From: Brachionus plicatilis
Taxonomy: Eukaryota > Rotifera > Eurotatoria > Ploima > Brachionidae
Assembly: GCA_010279815.1 (NCBI GenBank)
Contig: QEOQ01000316.1
Location: 161,434 to 225,433, forward strand
DNA: 64,000 bases
Direction of reading: 5' to 3'
Position numbers and translations under genes: made by a program. Below are positions 23,671-34,442 of this stretch, piece by piece (position 1 is the stretch's first letter; each line of letters starts with the position of its first letter). The notes beneath the pieces were generated by a model. That model was given only the letters and a program-made list of their open reading frames with translations, did not search any database and was not told the DNA's origin.

Positions 23671-26644
23671 CTAACTGCAGCCACATCCGGTCACGATCAT
23701 GTTGGGTATCACGGCTCTGATCAAAGTGTTGTTGCCAGACACATAGGTAATGGTCAAAGATTCCATGCTGATCGGGTGGCAGCATGTTTCAAACAGTTGG
23801 CTCGGCTCAAAGTTCAGCCTCGACTTGCTCTGTTCATTGTAGCGCATTTTCAGCTCCGAGTTGACTCCTGTGCCTCCATAGTTAAAACCTTTTGAGAAAA
23901 ATTGCCAAATAAAATAAAGCAAAAGCCAGCAAAAAAGGGTATTGTGAAATTCAAATACAAATTGAACAAAAATTCTTCCTTTTTTGATGAATTAAAATTA
24001 AAGTTAATAAAGTATACTTAAAAAAATACTGTAATAAAGTTTTTTGCCAATAATAAAATCATTATTTTCTTTTTTTATTAGTAAATAAAACCAATAATCA
24101 ATTAAAATTGTATTAATGCTATTTTTTGTCTTATTAAAATATGAAAAAAATTTTTTTTTATTAAAAAAGGTGGAACAAAGTATATTTCACTTTATTACAG
24201 TATTTTTTTAAATGTACTTTATTATCTTTAATTTTAATTCATCAAATAAGGAATAATTAATTTGTTATGGAATTTCACAATACAGTGCTGCTACGATACC
24301 TTGAATTCACCATATTTTACGTAAATTATGGTAAATTTACCGATATTTTACCATATTTAGCGTAAAATATGGTAATCTAAAAATCGTTAAATAACGATAA
24401 TTATCGTAAATTATCCATAATTATTGTAAAATTCAGTGAAAAAAAAATTTCCAAAATTTCTCGAAAAAAAACAATATTCATGAGAAAAATTTTTTTTTGG
24501 AATTTTTGAAAAAGTAAAAAAATAAAATTTTCGTGAATTTTTTGACGTAAATTTCGGTAAATTTTTGTTAAAACAGATTAAAAATGGTAAAAATTCAACA
24601 AAAAATGAAAAATGGATTTTTCATTATAATATTCTATAATTTTTAAACAAATTATGAATATTTTAATATTATTTACAAAAGAGATTTTATTTTCTAGTGT
24701 TTTTGGTTTTAAGCTATTTGCTGCCTTGTTCCAAGTTCTTTGTTTTTGGAATGAATTTTACATTTATTTATTAGTTAAAAAGATATTCAATCAGAATTTA
24801 TTGAATATAGCAATAAATGGTTTTCAAATAACTTTGACGGCTGAAAAATGTAAGAAATATATAAATTATTTTAAAAAAGTAAAAAAAAAATTTTTTAAAT
24901 TAAAATTTTTCATTCATTAAACATATCTTATTTCTTGAATTCTGATTGAATATATTTTTCTAAAACAGCTTTGTGTATGCGATTTTTGATAATTTTTGTA
25001 TTTAAGTAAAAAAATTTAATATGTTCGTATTTAATATTTTCAAAAACCGATCTGAGAAAACTAATAAATGTGAAATTTATTCCAAAAGGATCCACATTTA
25101 AAGAAGCTTGGGACAAGGCAGCAAACAGCTTAAAAGCAAAAACACTAGAAAATAAAATCTCTTTTGTAAATAATATTAAAATATTAGCTTTCATAATTTG
25201 TTACAAAAAAAAATTGAATATAAAAATAAAAAATCCATTTTTCTTTTTTGTTGAATTTTTACAATTTTTCACCTTTTTTTACAAAAATTTACCGAAATTT
25301 ACATAAAAAAATTTTTTCCTTTTTCAAAAAAAATAATTTTTCTCTCATAAAAATTGTTTTTTTTTTGATAAATTTTGGATTTTTTTTTTCAACGATTTTA
25401 CAATAATTATTGGTAACTTGTAATATGGTAAAACAAGGTGAATTCAAGGTATCGTAGGAGCACTGTAGCGCAAAAAAGCTACTTCTTGGATCATTGCATC
25501 CGCCACTGCAAAAATTAGCCGAGTAGCTGTGCGGACTGATTATCCAGCTGGACCACTTGAGGCGGTCAAAGTCCACCTGGTACTGGTTGAGGCAGCACTC
25601 ACGCTCCTTGTTGCCGGACGAGGGCCTGCACGTTTTGGTCATGTGTCCAGTGTGGCCGGCCGACCTGTAGTTCCTCTCGCCCTCGGCCGTCTCTATTCTC
25701 CTCTTGCTTCTCTTCTTGTCCATCTCGCTCTCTTCCTCAATATCAATGGACATCAGCGGCTTTTTGCCAGGCAAACTGCTCACCAAAATGTTGGCCGTGT
25801 CCTCATAGAAAAATGTGTCCATGTCCCGCTGGCTGAAGCCAATCGAGCAGTCGTAGAAACACTTGAGTCTGATGGTGTACTTGAGCACCGAGTCCTTGGC
25901 CAGCTTGTCCACACTGCCAACTTTGAACACCTTGCTGATGTTGATCTTTTTCCATCCATATCTCAGGTTGTAGATTATCTCCGAGTTGGAGAGCGCGTGG
26001 TCGCTGGACACCTCCAAGTGAAAGTTGTCATCGATGCCGGACTCATAGGTAGCCTGGGTGCGAATGAACAGCCACAGGTGGGCGCCTACGGGCCTCCTGG
26101 TCAGCCCGTTCGAGCCCATCAGGTTCTCGACAGGCACGTCAAAGGTGACGCACAAGTGCGAGCGGTGTCCGCACCGAGAGCTCATGTGCACCGCTTCCAG
26201 CATCGAGCTGAACACTTTTTTTGGCGCACTCGCACTATCAAAGCTGCTCTGGAGCACAGTTTGCTGTTTGTCCTTCAGAATTTTGTTCTCCAGCTGGTCC
26301 AGGAAGCTCAGGGTGTTCTTGTTGATGCGGATCTCGGGCTCCGAGTCCAGGTTGAGCCGGCTCAGGATCATCTTGCGCGTCTCTTGCAGGCTCCTCTCGT
26401 AGGCCTCCTCGTCAACAAAAGAGACCATCTGGCAGTGGGTGTCCCGCTTGTGGCCTTGGAACAAGCACGGCGATGTCTGGTTCAGCTTGTCCCGGTACGT
26501 GGTGTAGTTGAACAGGGACCGGAGAGATGGAATTGATGCTTGTTGCTCGGCTCCAAAGCTTGCTCCTCTGAATTGACTGTAAGAGCTGTACTCGCCATTT
26601 ACCATGGCGATCACATTCAGCAGGCTCAGGATGCAGATATTCAT
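23671..26644 (-). CDS. TGF-beta superfamily ligand, nine-cysteine activin/myostatin type
   Basis: Two exons, 25483-26644 and 23671-23888, join in phase 1 to give 459 residues. The ATG at 26642-26644 starts MNICILSLLNVIAMVNG, a signal peptide; a longer upstream frame begins with TTG and is not used. A ~290-residue prodomain follows, with a furin-type RSKRR near residue 312. The mature domain has TC, ten residues later CC (RECCLNQYQVDF), WSSWIISPHSYSANFCSGGC, CCHPISMESLTITYVSG and a terminal CGCS. The two extra N-terminal cysteines place it with TGF-beta/activin/myostatin rather than BMP ligands. It should be a secreted, disulphide-linked dimer signalling through type I/II receptor kinases. The exact orthologue is undecided. 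The first exon is markedly GC-richer than its surroundings. The donor (AGAA|GTAGCT) is weak but phase-correct; the intron is 1594 nt, nearly all of it transposon. Confidence 0.9.
23938..24282. mobile_element. 345-bp MITE inside the TGF-beta intron
   Basis: TATTGTGAAATTCAAATA at the left is mirrored by GGAATTTCACAATA at the right; inner segments are also inverted (GATGAATTAAAATTAAAGTT versus TTTAATTTTAATTCATC, and AAAAAAATACTGTAATAAAG versus CTTTATTACAGTATTTTTTT). A relative lies at 1986-2326. Confidence 0.75.
24283..25465. mobile_element. Tc1/mariner-type foldback element, 1183 bp
   Basis: Ends CAGTGCTGCTACGATACCTT (left) and the reverse complement of CAGTGCTCCTACGATACCTT (right), continuing GAATTCACC, flanked by TA on both sides (24281-24282, 25466-25467). 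CAGTG ends with TA duplication are typical of Tc1 elements. The inverted arms extend inward to about 24760 and 25080, so a similar peptide (ILILFTKEILFSSVF) is encoded on opposite strands. No transposase is present. Confidence 0.8.
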
Positions 26645-26690
26645 TTTTTTGCTAAGGGATCTAAACAAATAAATAAAAAATGACGGCTTT

Positions 26691-26740
26691 CTTTTATAAA
26701 GTTTGAGTGAATGGCGCCTTTTGTTTTTATGTTACGTAAC
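26691..26740 (-). promoter_or_regulatory. TATA box and bZIP palindrome of TGF-beta gene
   Basis: On the minus strand TTTATAAAAG (26691-26700) is a good TATA box, about 50 bp upstream of the ATG, which implies a very short 5' UTR starting near 26665-26670. GTTACGTAAC at 26731-26740 is a perfect palindrome containing TTACGTAA, the consensus for PAR/C/EBP-type bZIP factors, about 30 bp upstream of the TATA box. Function is inferred from position. Confidence 0.5.
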
Positions 26741-27299
26741 AAAACTTTTTTTTTTCTTTATTTTTGTTATTTTTTTAATTTAAAAATTTTATTTAAATTT
26801 TTTCAAAACCGCCCTTGAACAAGAATAGACAAGATTTTAATTTTAATTGAAAACAGAGAGGAAAAAAAGAGAAAAAAAGTGATGCAGAAAGAAAATGTGT
26901 TGAGGATGGCGCTGGCATCGCAGCCATATCAGAGTTCATGATCCAATTCCATTTTTTAGATTCGTTCAGCCCTAAAAGTTCAGTGTAAACAAAGGCTATG
27001 GCCTCCAAGTGCTGCAAAGTTCATTTTAAATGCACTGCATTTATCTTATCTAGTTTATCTTGAAAAAGACTAGATGTGCGAATGTAAGGCGATCTTATTT
27101 TTATTTATTTAAAATTACGATTCTAAACTAAACAAAATTAATCTGGCTTTAATTAAGTGTGTGCACGGGATGGAGTTTGCGCAGGATGTGGTGACCAAAC
27201 AGTCATGTCATTCTTCTCTTTGGATTTTTTTTTTTTTGATGAAATTTTAAAATTTTAAAAATAATTTAGAAAATGAATTTGGTCTTGTGTTGACGTGAG
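26741..27299. other. Upstream region of TGF-beta gene
   Basis: More balanced composition than the flanks between 26860 and 27060. A 74-residue minus frame here (MQHLEAIAFVYTELLGLNES...) has no family match that I know and no clear splice sites, so I do not call it. Possible regulatory DNA. Confidence 0.3.
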
Positions 27300-28640
27300 A
27301 ATTGATTGAGTAAGAATTTATTCCCCAGGCAAACAAAAATAGATATTAATTTCAGAGATTGGAAAATAAATCGAATAGAACTGGAATTTAAAGAATCGAA
27401 TTCAACAAAAAAAAATAAAAAAAAAAATTATTTGGACTTAAATTGGAATAAAAAAATGCTCAACAAAAAAATAATAAAAAAAAATAGATTTAAAAAAATT
27501 TAAATTATTTTGACTTAAATTGGCATAAAAAAATGCTTAACAAAAATAGATTTAAAAAAAGAAATTAAAATTATTTGGGCTTAAATAGGAAAAAAAATTG
27601 CATGGGAAAAAGAAAGAGAATTAAAAAAAAATAAATTTTGGATAAAATGTAAGTGCTTGTATAAAAAAAATTATTTAAAAAATGGATAGAGTTGAATTGA
27701 AAAAAAATGAATCGAATTAAGCTAAATTATTTGGGCTTAAATTGGAATAAAAAAACACTCAACATAAAATGGTAAAAAAAATAGATTTAAAAAAAATTTA
27801 AATTATTGGGGTTTATTTAAATTAATTTTATTAAATCTTAAATAGATTTAAAAGAAAATTATCTTGAGCTAAATTTTTAGTAATTGTATAAAAAAAAATA
27901 TTAAAAAAGACGAGAGAGTTGAATTGAAAAAAAAATGAATCGAATTAAGCTAAATTATTTGTGATTTAACTGGAAGGAAAAATTTCTCTAAAAAATAATA
28001 GAAAAATTTGATAAAATAAAAGAATTTAGCTTGATTTTTTGGGCTCGAATAGGAAAAAAAATCTAAGAGATTAAGAAAGAGATTAAAAATATGAAATTTT
28101 AGATAAAATGTTAGTGCCTGTATAAAAAAAATATTTAAAAAGAGGAGAGAGTTTAATTGAAAAAAAATGAATCGAATTGAGCTTAAACAAATTATTTACA
28201 AAAATAATAAAAACAGATTCTAAAAAAATTAAAATTTAGCTTGCTGGTTTGGGCTTAAATTTGAAAAAAAAAAAAATTTTTTTTAAATAAAAAAAAATTA
28301 AACAGATTTAAAAAATTAAAAATTAAAAAAGAATATTCTAAAAGATTAAGAAAGAGATTTAAAAAATATGAAATTTTAGATAAAATGTTAGTGCCTGTTT
28401 AAAAAAAATATTTAAAAATGGAGAGAGTTGAATTGAAAAAAAATTAATCGAATTGAGCTAAATTATTTGGGCTTAAATTGGAATAAAACAAATTATTTAT
28501 GAAAATATTAAAAATTAAAAGATATTTAAAAAATTATATTTAGCTAAATTAAATGAGCTTAAATTGAAACAAAAAAAATGTTTTAGAAAAAAAAAGAGAT
28601 TTGAAACAAAATTTAGAAAGGATTTTATCAGAAATAAATT
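27300..28640. repeat. Degenerate A-rich tandem repeats, ~240-300 bp period
   Basis: The blocks ATTATTTGGGCTTAAATTGG, GAATTGAAAAAAAATGAATC followed by GAATT(A/G)AGCTAAATT, and GATAAAATGTTAGTGCCTGT recur in the same order at least four times (for example GAATCGAATT near 27715, 27935, 28170, 28450). Copies are diverged with many A-run length changes. The plus strand is extremely purine-rich. Confidence 0.7.
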
Positions 28641-28855
28641 GAATTTTGCAGTCAAAATTTAAATCTTAATCTTAAATAATTTAAAATACTTTTGAATTTT
28701 ATTCAGCTTTTAACTTATGAATTTGAATTTAATTAAAAAAAAATAAAAATTTCAATTCGGATCCTATTTATAAGCTCTATATAAATCAAGGCATCTAGAT
28801 ATAAAATTTTAAAACTGATACCTGTCGAAACATATTAATTTCCATTCTATTAAAG

Positions 28856-30526
28856 ATGTCCGGTGTTTCTATAAATTTAGACAAATCGATTCAAGAACCC
28901 TTGCCATCAAAAGCATCTATCAATCTGAACGCTTCTTCAAAAAAAATGATAAACATCAACTCATTTCTTGACGAACTCAAGTGTCCAATTTGCTTGGAAT
29001 TGTTTCAAAATGCAAGAACCCTCAAGTGCCAGCACTCTTTTTGCTCAAAATGCCTAGAGCGTAAGACTTTTTTCTCTAGCTTGGTCAAATTTATCTAACT
29101 AATTGAAAAGCTCTGGTCAAGGAAAGAATATTTTCTTGTCCCCAGTGCCGCAACTCCTGCTACTACGATGCCATCGACAAAATACCCAAGAACAGTCTCT
29201 TGTCCAACTTGGTCGAGAACATAAAGCTTACCAAGGCAGCGTGTCCCCAGTGCAAAGAGCTCACCGAGCTGGTCATTTGCGAACACTGTTCTCAAATATT
29301 CTGCGACTCTTGTCAACAAGTAATGTCTATTTAGAATTTCTCTTTTCTTTTAGTGACAGAACTCTGCTTTTGAAGAAACACATGGAAAGCACTCTGGAAA
29401 AGCTGGACAATCGTTTGGTGACAATGGAAACATTGCCCAAAATAGTCGAAACCCTCAAGAGCAACATAGACAAAGCTGAACAAGACACAATGCTCAAAGT
29501 TGTCTCACATATGGAAAAGCTGCAAAGCCAAATACTACAGCTTTGGCAGGCCAGAAAATACACTCTGATCGATGAGATCAGAAGATTTTATAAGACGAAA
29601 ACCGAGTAGGTTTTTTCTTTTTTTTTTTTTTTTGAAAACAAATCTGCCTTTTTTGGAGGAGGAAATGGAAGAAAAATAATCAGGAAATTTAAGACATCTA
29701 TAGGGAAATCGAACACCAGAATCCAGTTATTCTATTTTTTTCCTAAAAGAGAGATAGACATGGCAGATTTTCGCCTCAAAGTAATGACAAGAACAATCAA
29801 CGAAATGAATGAGAGAAAGACCAGACTGGAGTCCAGCTTTGGAGCACTGACTACCAACTGCAAGTCAACTGGCAAATTCTACACCGAATTGGCTCAGTTC
29901 GAGCAGGATTTGACAAAATTGGAATCGAAATTTAGAGAAGCTTTTTCTAATTTTAACATCAATAATGATGAAGTAATTTGCTCTTTTGCTTCACTAACCC
30001 ACAAGAGCTTTTCAACACCTTTACTAAATCCTCTTAATTAAAGCTCAAGTTGCAATTCAACCAGCTAGATAACTTCAAATTGCTAGAGAGCATACTCAAA
30101 AATGTGAAATTAATTGTAGCTGATCACAGCGAAGAAATGGTGCTTGACAACTTTGCCAACCAGACTAAATGCGCTGCTCTGTTTAAATAAAAATTAAAAA
30201 AAAATTTTTTTTTTTTTTTTTAATTTCATTTTTTAAGGAATCAAATTCAAATTGGTGACTATTTTGGTAACAGTGCTCTAGTGTCACTTGATGCCGATAA
30301 GAACGAAACAATTGAAAATTTGAAACAAAAGATCAAGTTTTTGTTGGGCGTAGAGCCCAAGAACATTAATTTGATTAACAAAAAAACTAATCAAAAGTTG
30401 GATGACAAGCTGGTGCTAGTCTTTAAAGATGGCAATGTGTATGCCAAACAAGAGGGCAGCGATAGTCCCACAGACCAGGATCAAGTAGAGCTGTTTGTTA
30501 ACTACAAGTGCCACTCACTAAATTAG
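28856..30526 (+). CDS. RING / B-box-like / coiled-coil / ubiquitin-like protein
   Basis: Six exons: 28856-29060, 29111-29319, 29376-29605, 29750-29972, 30044-30180 and 30238-30526; introns 50, 56, 144, 71 and 57 nt; all phases agree, giving 430 residues. A canonical C3HC4 RING spans C43, C46, C58, H60, C63, C66, C78, C81. A second zinc site (C113, C116, C125, C128, C133, C136, H140; CEHCSQIFCDSCQQKH) resembles a TRIM B-box. Residues 141-330 are helical and coiled-coil-like (ESTLEKLDNRLVTMETLPKI, LAQFEQDLTKLESKFREAF). The last exon looks ubiquitin-like: NETIENLKQKIKFLLGVEP closely parallels the first helix of ubiquitin (DTIENVKAKIQDKEGIPP), followed by INLINKKTNQKLDD. The family predicts an E3 ubiquitin ligase; the C-terminal UBL in place of a usual TRIM substrate domain is unusual. 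Intron 2 uses acceptor TTTTGAAG; alternatives nearer the donor would be under 35 nt. Confidence 0.88.
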
Positions 30527-33500
30527 ACTCTTTATTAAAATCTTTTCAACTATTCAACTTTTTGCTTTTTTTCTTTCACCGTAAAACATTATTTTTTAGC
30601 TATTCTAGCCTATTCATTTGTCTAATAAATATTTTTAATTATTAAGAGAAAACAAAATGATGTCATGCTGAGTTAGTTATTAGTAAATTTTACTAGGAAA
30701 ACCTATTAATTACGGCTTATTAATTCCGCTTTTAGACGTAATTTTTTCTTCTCCAAAAATTGCCTGCCAATCTAAAATTCAAAATAATTATTTTAAACTA
30801 GAAATCAAAAATAAAAAGACAAATTTAATTTAAATAGAAACGAGTTATTTTTTGCGCAATTGAACAGTGGAATCACAAGAGCTTTTTCTGAGACGTAATT
30901 AGATGTGACATAATAAATTTTCGTCGTTACTTAATCAATAATTTTTCTCTTAATTTTAATTATCCACCAATTCTGCTAATTAAAAAAAATTAAACAAAAA
31001 TAAGCTAAACAAAATTCTTATCAAATAAAGATTTGCTACTATTTATATGTTCAATTCTTCCATTTTTTTCGCTCAAATGTTTCTAAAATATTAAACTAAA
31101 GGCCAGCTTCGTCACAAGTGAATCAAATCAGCACTTAAAAAATTATTTTATTTTAAAAATTAAAACTGAGTAATTTGTTATATGAAATCCATTAGTTCAT
31201 TTTTAATTTTTTTCTTGATATCGAATCTTTATTAAAAGCTTTAATCGGAGAATTACTAAATTTAATTTATTTAAAAAAAAATCTTAATAACCGTCTCTTG
31301 GGCTTTACTCATTTGAAAAATATTAAATTTCGCCAAATGAGTTGGCGAATATAATAAAGTTATTAGAGGCGTTTTGAATGAATCAAATACTTAAACAATT
31401 TAGCATTTATTAAACTCTGGCGAATTTTTTTCTATTGCATCCAAAATGGTTGTTCTCACAGGTCAGCTCAAATTTTGCTTTCTGATTTTAATTTTTTTCC
31501 AATCTTCAATCAGCTAATGATGTTTAAAATCGAACAATTGTCACTTGTAAAAATTTCAATAGAAAATTCACGAAATTCAACTCCAAAATGATTCATAATA
31601 GCTGTCTTTTTAAAGTATCAATTGTAAATGACTGAACATTCGAGCATTAATAATCAATAATTCTCTAAATTTTGAATCACCAGAAAAAATCCATTTTAAG
31701 AAATTTTATTCTAAAAAATTGAATCGTTTTGCTGGAATTAAAAAAAAAGTCACGATGAGCTGTTTGAGTTCAAAGAATCTAATCATTATTATTTGGCAAT
31801 TTTTTTTCTATTGGAATCATCTTGTCAAGGCTTTGCATGAAAATTTCTATTTTTTTTCACAATTTAATAGGCCAGCTATCTAATTATTAAATTTTCAGAC
31901 CAAAATTGCGGGACATTTTTCCCTTTGGTCAATAAAGTAAAAGTGGCAGGATTTTTTTAAAAAAATATTGAAAAATATTTTAAAATAATGTATTTATTTA
32001 CTTTTAGGAACAAATTTTCTTCTTTAAAAAATAAATTTTTTAAATCTTGAAAGTAAAATTTTTTGCATTCAAAAAAATGATGAAAAATTTTTTGAGTAAA
32101 AACTGAATAATATAATGATTAGAAAACTGAACTTAAAAATGGTGAAAGAAATTAGAAATATTCATTCAAAGGCTTGATAAAATCATTTCGAAATATTTAA
32201 AAATAATTTTTTTTTCAATATTAAAAAAGTTAGCATTTATTTCAATAAACATCTCAAAAACGGTGACAATAAAATTTGAAAATTAAAATTGAGACCCATT
32301 ATCTTTTTATATTTTTTGTTTTTATTTGACAGCAAGTTTGAAAAAAAATCAAAAAATTTAAATTTGATGATCCTATTTTTTAAGAGACCTTGTCATGTTT
32401 CTAATAAAAAAACTTTTAAAATCTCATCATTTTGAAAGTAGTCAAGCTTCAATAAGAAAAACAATTTTTTTAATTTTGTTGATTATGATTCCAATATGTT
32501 GAGATTGCTTGTTGATGATTTATTCAAATGTAAAAATGAAGATTTGATTGACTAGATTAAGTCTATTTTTAGAATTAATAACATTTCTTTAATTTTTCTT
32601 AATTTTACACCTTTCAATTTCAAAAAATTAATAATAATAATTAAAGTGACGATTCGAAAGTTGAAATTCCAAAACGCTTCGCTATTCACAAAAATAATTC
32701 TATCTTTCTGTTGTGATTTTTCTGCTTTACGCATTTCACCTCGCTACGCCTTATTTAAAAAATTAAGTTTAAAATATTTTTAATTTTTAGCTTGTTGAAG
32801 AATTTTAAAATTGAAATTGTAAGCTTATTTTTTGTCAACAAAAAATTGAAAAAATAGAAATTTAAACACCAATGATTTTTTTATAAACAAAATTGACTAA
32901 AATTAAAAAAATCTAATTTGTATAAACTGTTTTTTAAACGAAGCTTCTTTTTTACTGATACATTATATTTCTCTTAAAAAAATCAGCAAATAATTAAAAA
33001 TGAATATATTTTGCTTATTTTTTTTTCACTGAATTTTTAAAATTTACATGTATTTTCAAAATTGTGGAAGATGTAAATAAGTTTTTTTGGCTTGTTCTGA
33101 GCTGCCTAAGGCTGCTGTTCAAATTATTTCTAAATAAATAAACAAATATCTGTTTTATTTGATGTAGCCATAAACCATAGGATATTTATTCATACATTTC
33201 TGCGTCAATTTTAAAATTTAAAATTGATTAATTTTACAATTTGATTTTGATACATAGGATTTTAAGGTGTTAATTAATATTTTATTTATGAGCATTTATT
33301 TCATATTTGGTTACAAAGTTGCAGTGGTATTTATTAAATTTTTTACTAATGATATTTCAATTTAAAATTGTATCTCAAATTATAATTCCCTGGATTCATG
33401 AGCAAAAAATTTCAATTAATTAATTATACTTCGCTAAATGGCTCAATAGAACATTTATTAATCTAATTAGTGTAAATATTTTTTTTTAACTTGAAAATAT

Positions 33501-33633
33501 AATTGTCTCTTATGATTAATAAAAATAAAATAATTTTACTATTTCATTTTTTTTAAATTAATAAATTACAATTTCAAAAAATTTTGAAATTTTCTGTTTT
33601 CAATTAAATAATTTTAATAGAAGAACAGAGAAA
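30527..33633. other. 3.1-kb gene-free spacer
   Basis: Poly(A) signal AATAAA for the RING gene lies at about 30624. Beyond it I see only AT-rich DNA, with a TAAATAAATAAACAAATA tail after GAGCTGCCTAAGGCTGCTGT near 33100-33150 that may be a SINE/LINE remnant. Confidence 0.4.
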
Positions 33634-33955
33634 ATATTGTTAGCGGCTGGCGCTTTTAATTGTTGATAAAAATAAAAAAAGTCCTAGAATAGCTTAGAAC
33701 TTAAGTTGCCAGTTTAATTTATAATATAAACTTAAAACATGGTAACCAAGAAAGACAAGCTCAGAAAAACTACAAAATCAAATATATTTAAATAGAAAAT
33801 AACATAACAAATTTGGAGCCATTTTCTATGACTTTAAGGATCTAACCATAGAATCAGTTTTATATTATAAATTAGACTGGCAACTTAAGTTCTAAGCTAT
33901 TCTAGGACTTTTATTATTTTTATCAACAATTAAAAGCGCCAGCCGCTAACAATAT
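33634..33955. mobile_element. 322-bp foldback MITE, AGCGGCTGGCGC ends
   Basis: ATATTGTTAGCGGCTGGCGC at 33634 and its reverse complement ending 33955 are the outer ends of arms of about 115 bp each (AAGTCCTAGAATAGCTTAGA, ACTTAAGTTGCCAG), leaving a core of roughly 90 bp. No coding capacity. Confidence 0.85.
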
Positions 33956-34442
33956 ATTAAAATAAAAATCAATAATATTAAATAAAGATTTGCAATAACT
34001 TTTAATTTTAAAAAGGTAATTTTTTAAACTTTTAAAATCTTTTTTAATTGAATTGTTTTTTTTTTGTAAAATTTCGAGAGTGATTGAATTGACAAAAAAA
34101 ATTTTTGAAAAAAAAACTCAGTTTAATTTTATTAGAAAAAAAAATTTAAACAATTAAAAAAACGACAACATTGTAACTAATTTATTATTCGAATGCCTTA
34201 GGTTAAATAATTAAGGTGTACACATACAAAATCCACCTGATCAAACCTTCAACGAAGAGAAAAAACGGCCTTGTAAATTTTTTTTCAGAAAATTTGAAAA
34301 ATTCCAACAATTATTTGTAGAGGCCTGAGATTTACAATTTTGTAATATTTTCTTATTTAAAAAAAAAACTAAATAAATTACTAAAAAAAAAAAATTAAAC
34401 GTAGAAAATAAAAAAAAAAGACTTTCAAGTCGAACAAAATTA
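33956..34442. other. 3' flank of DLGAP homologue
   Basis: AT-rich with several A runs; no gene seen. Probably contains the 3' UTR of the minus-strand DLGAP gene. Confidence 0.4.

Noticed and set aside
25529..26536. 335-residue plus-strand open frame opposite the TGF-beta exon
   Set aside because: It is a shadow of the GC-rich real exon; the minus frame has a signal peptide, furin site and cystine-knot residues.
26793..27017. Minus ORF MQHLEAIAFVYTELLGL upstream of the TGF-beta gene
   Set aside because: Low-complexity hydrophobic tail and no donor joining it to the ligand gene, which has its own TATA box.
29320..29353. 29- or 34-nt mini-intron in the RING gene
   Set aside because: A 56-nt intron ending at 29375 keeps the frame, restores the B-box His and has the usual size.
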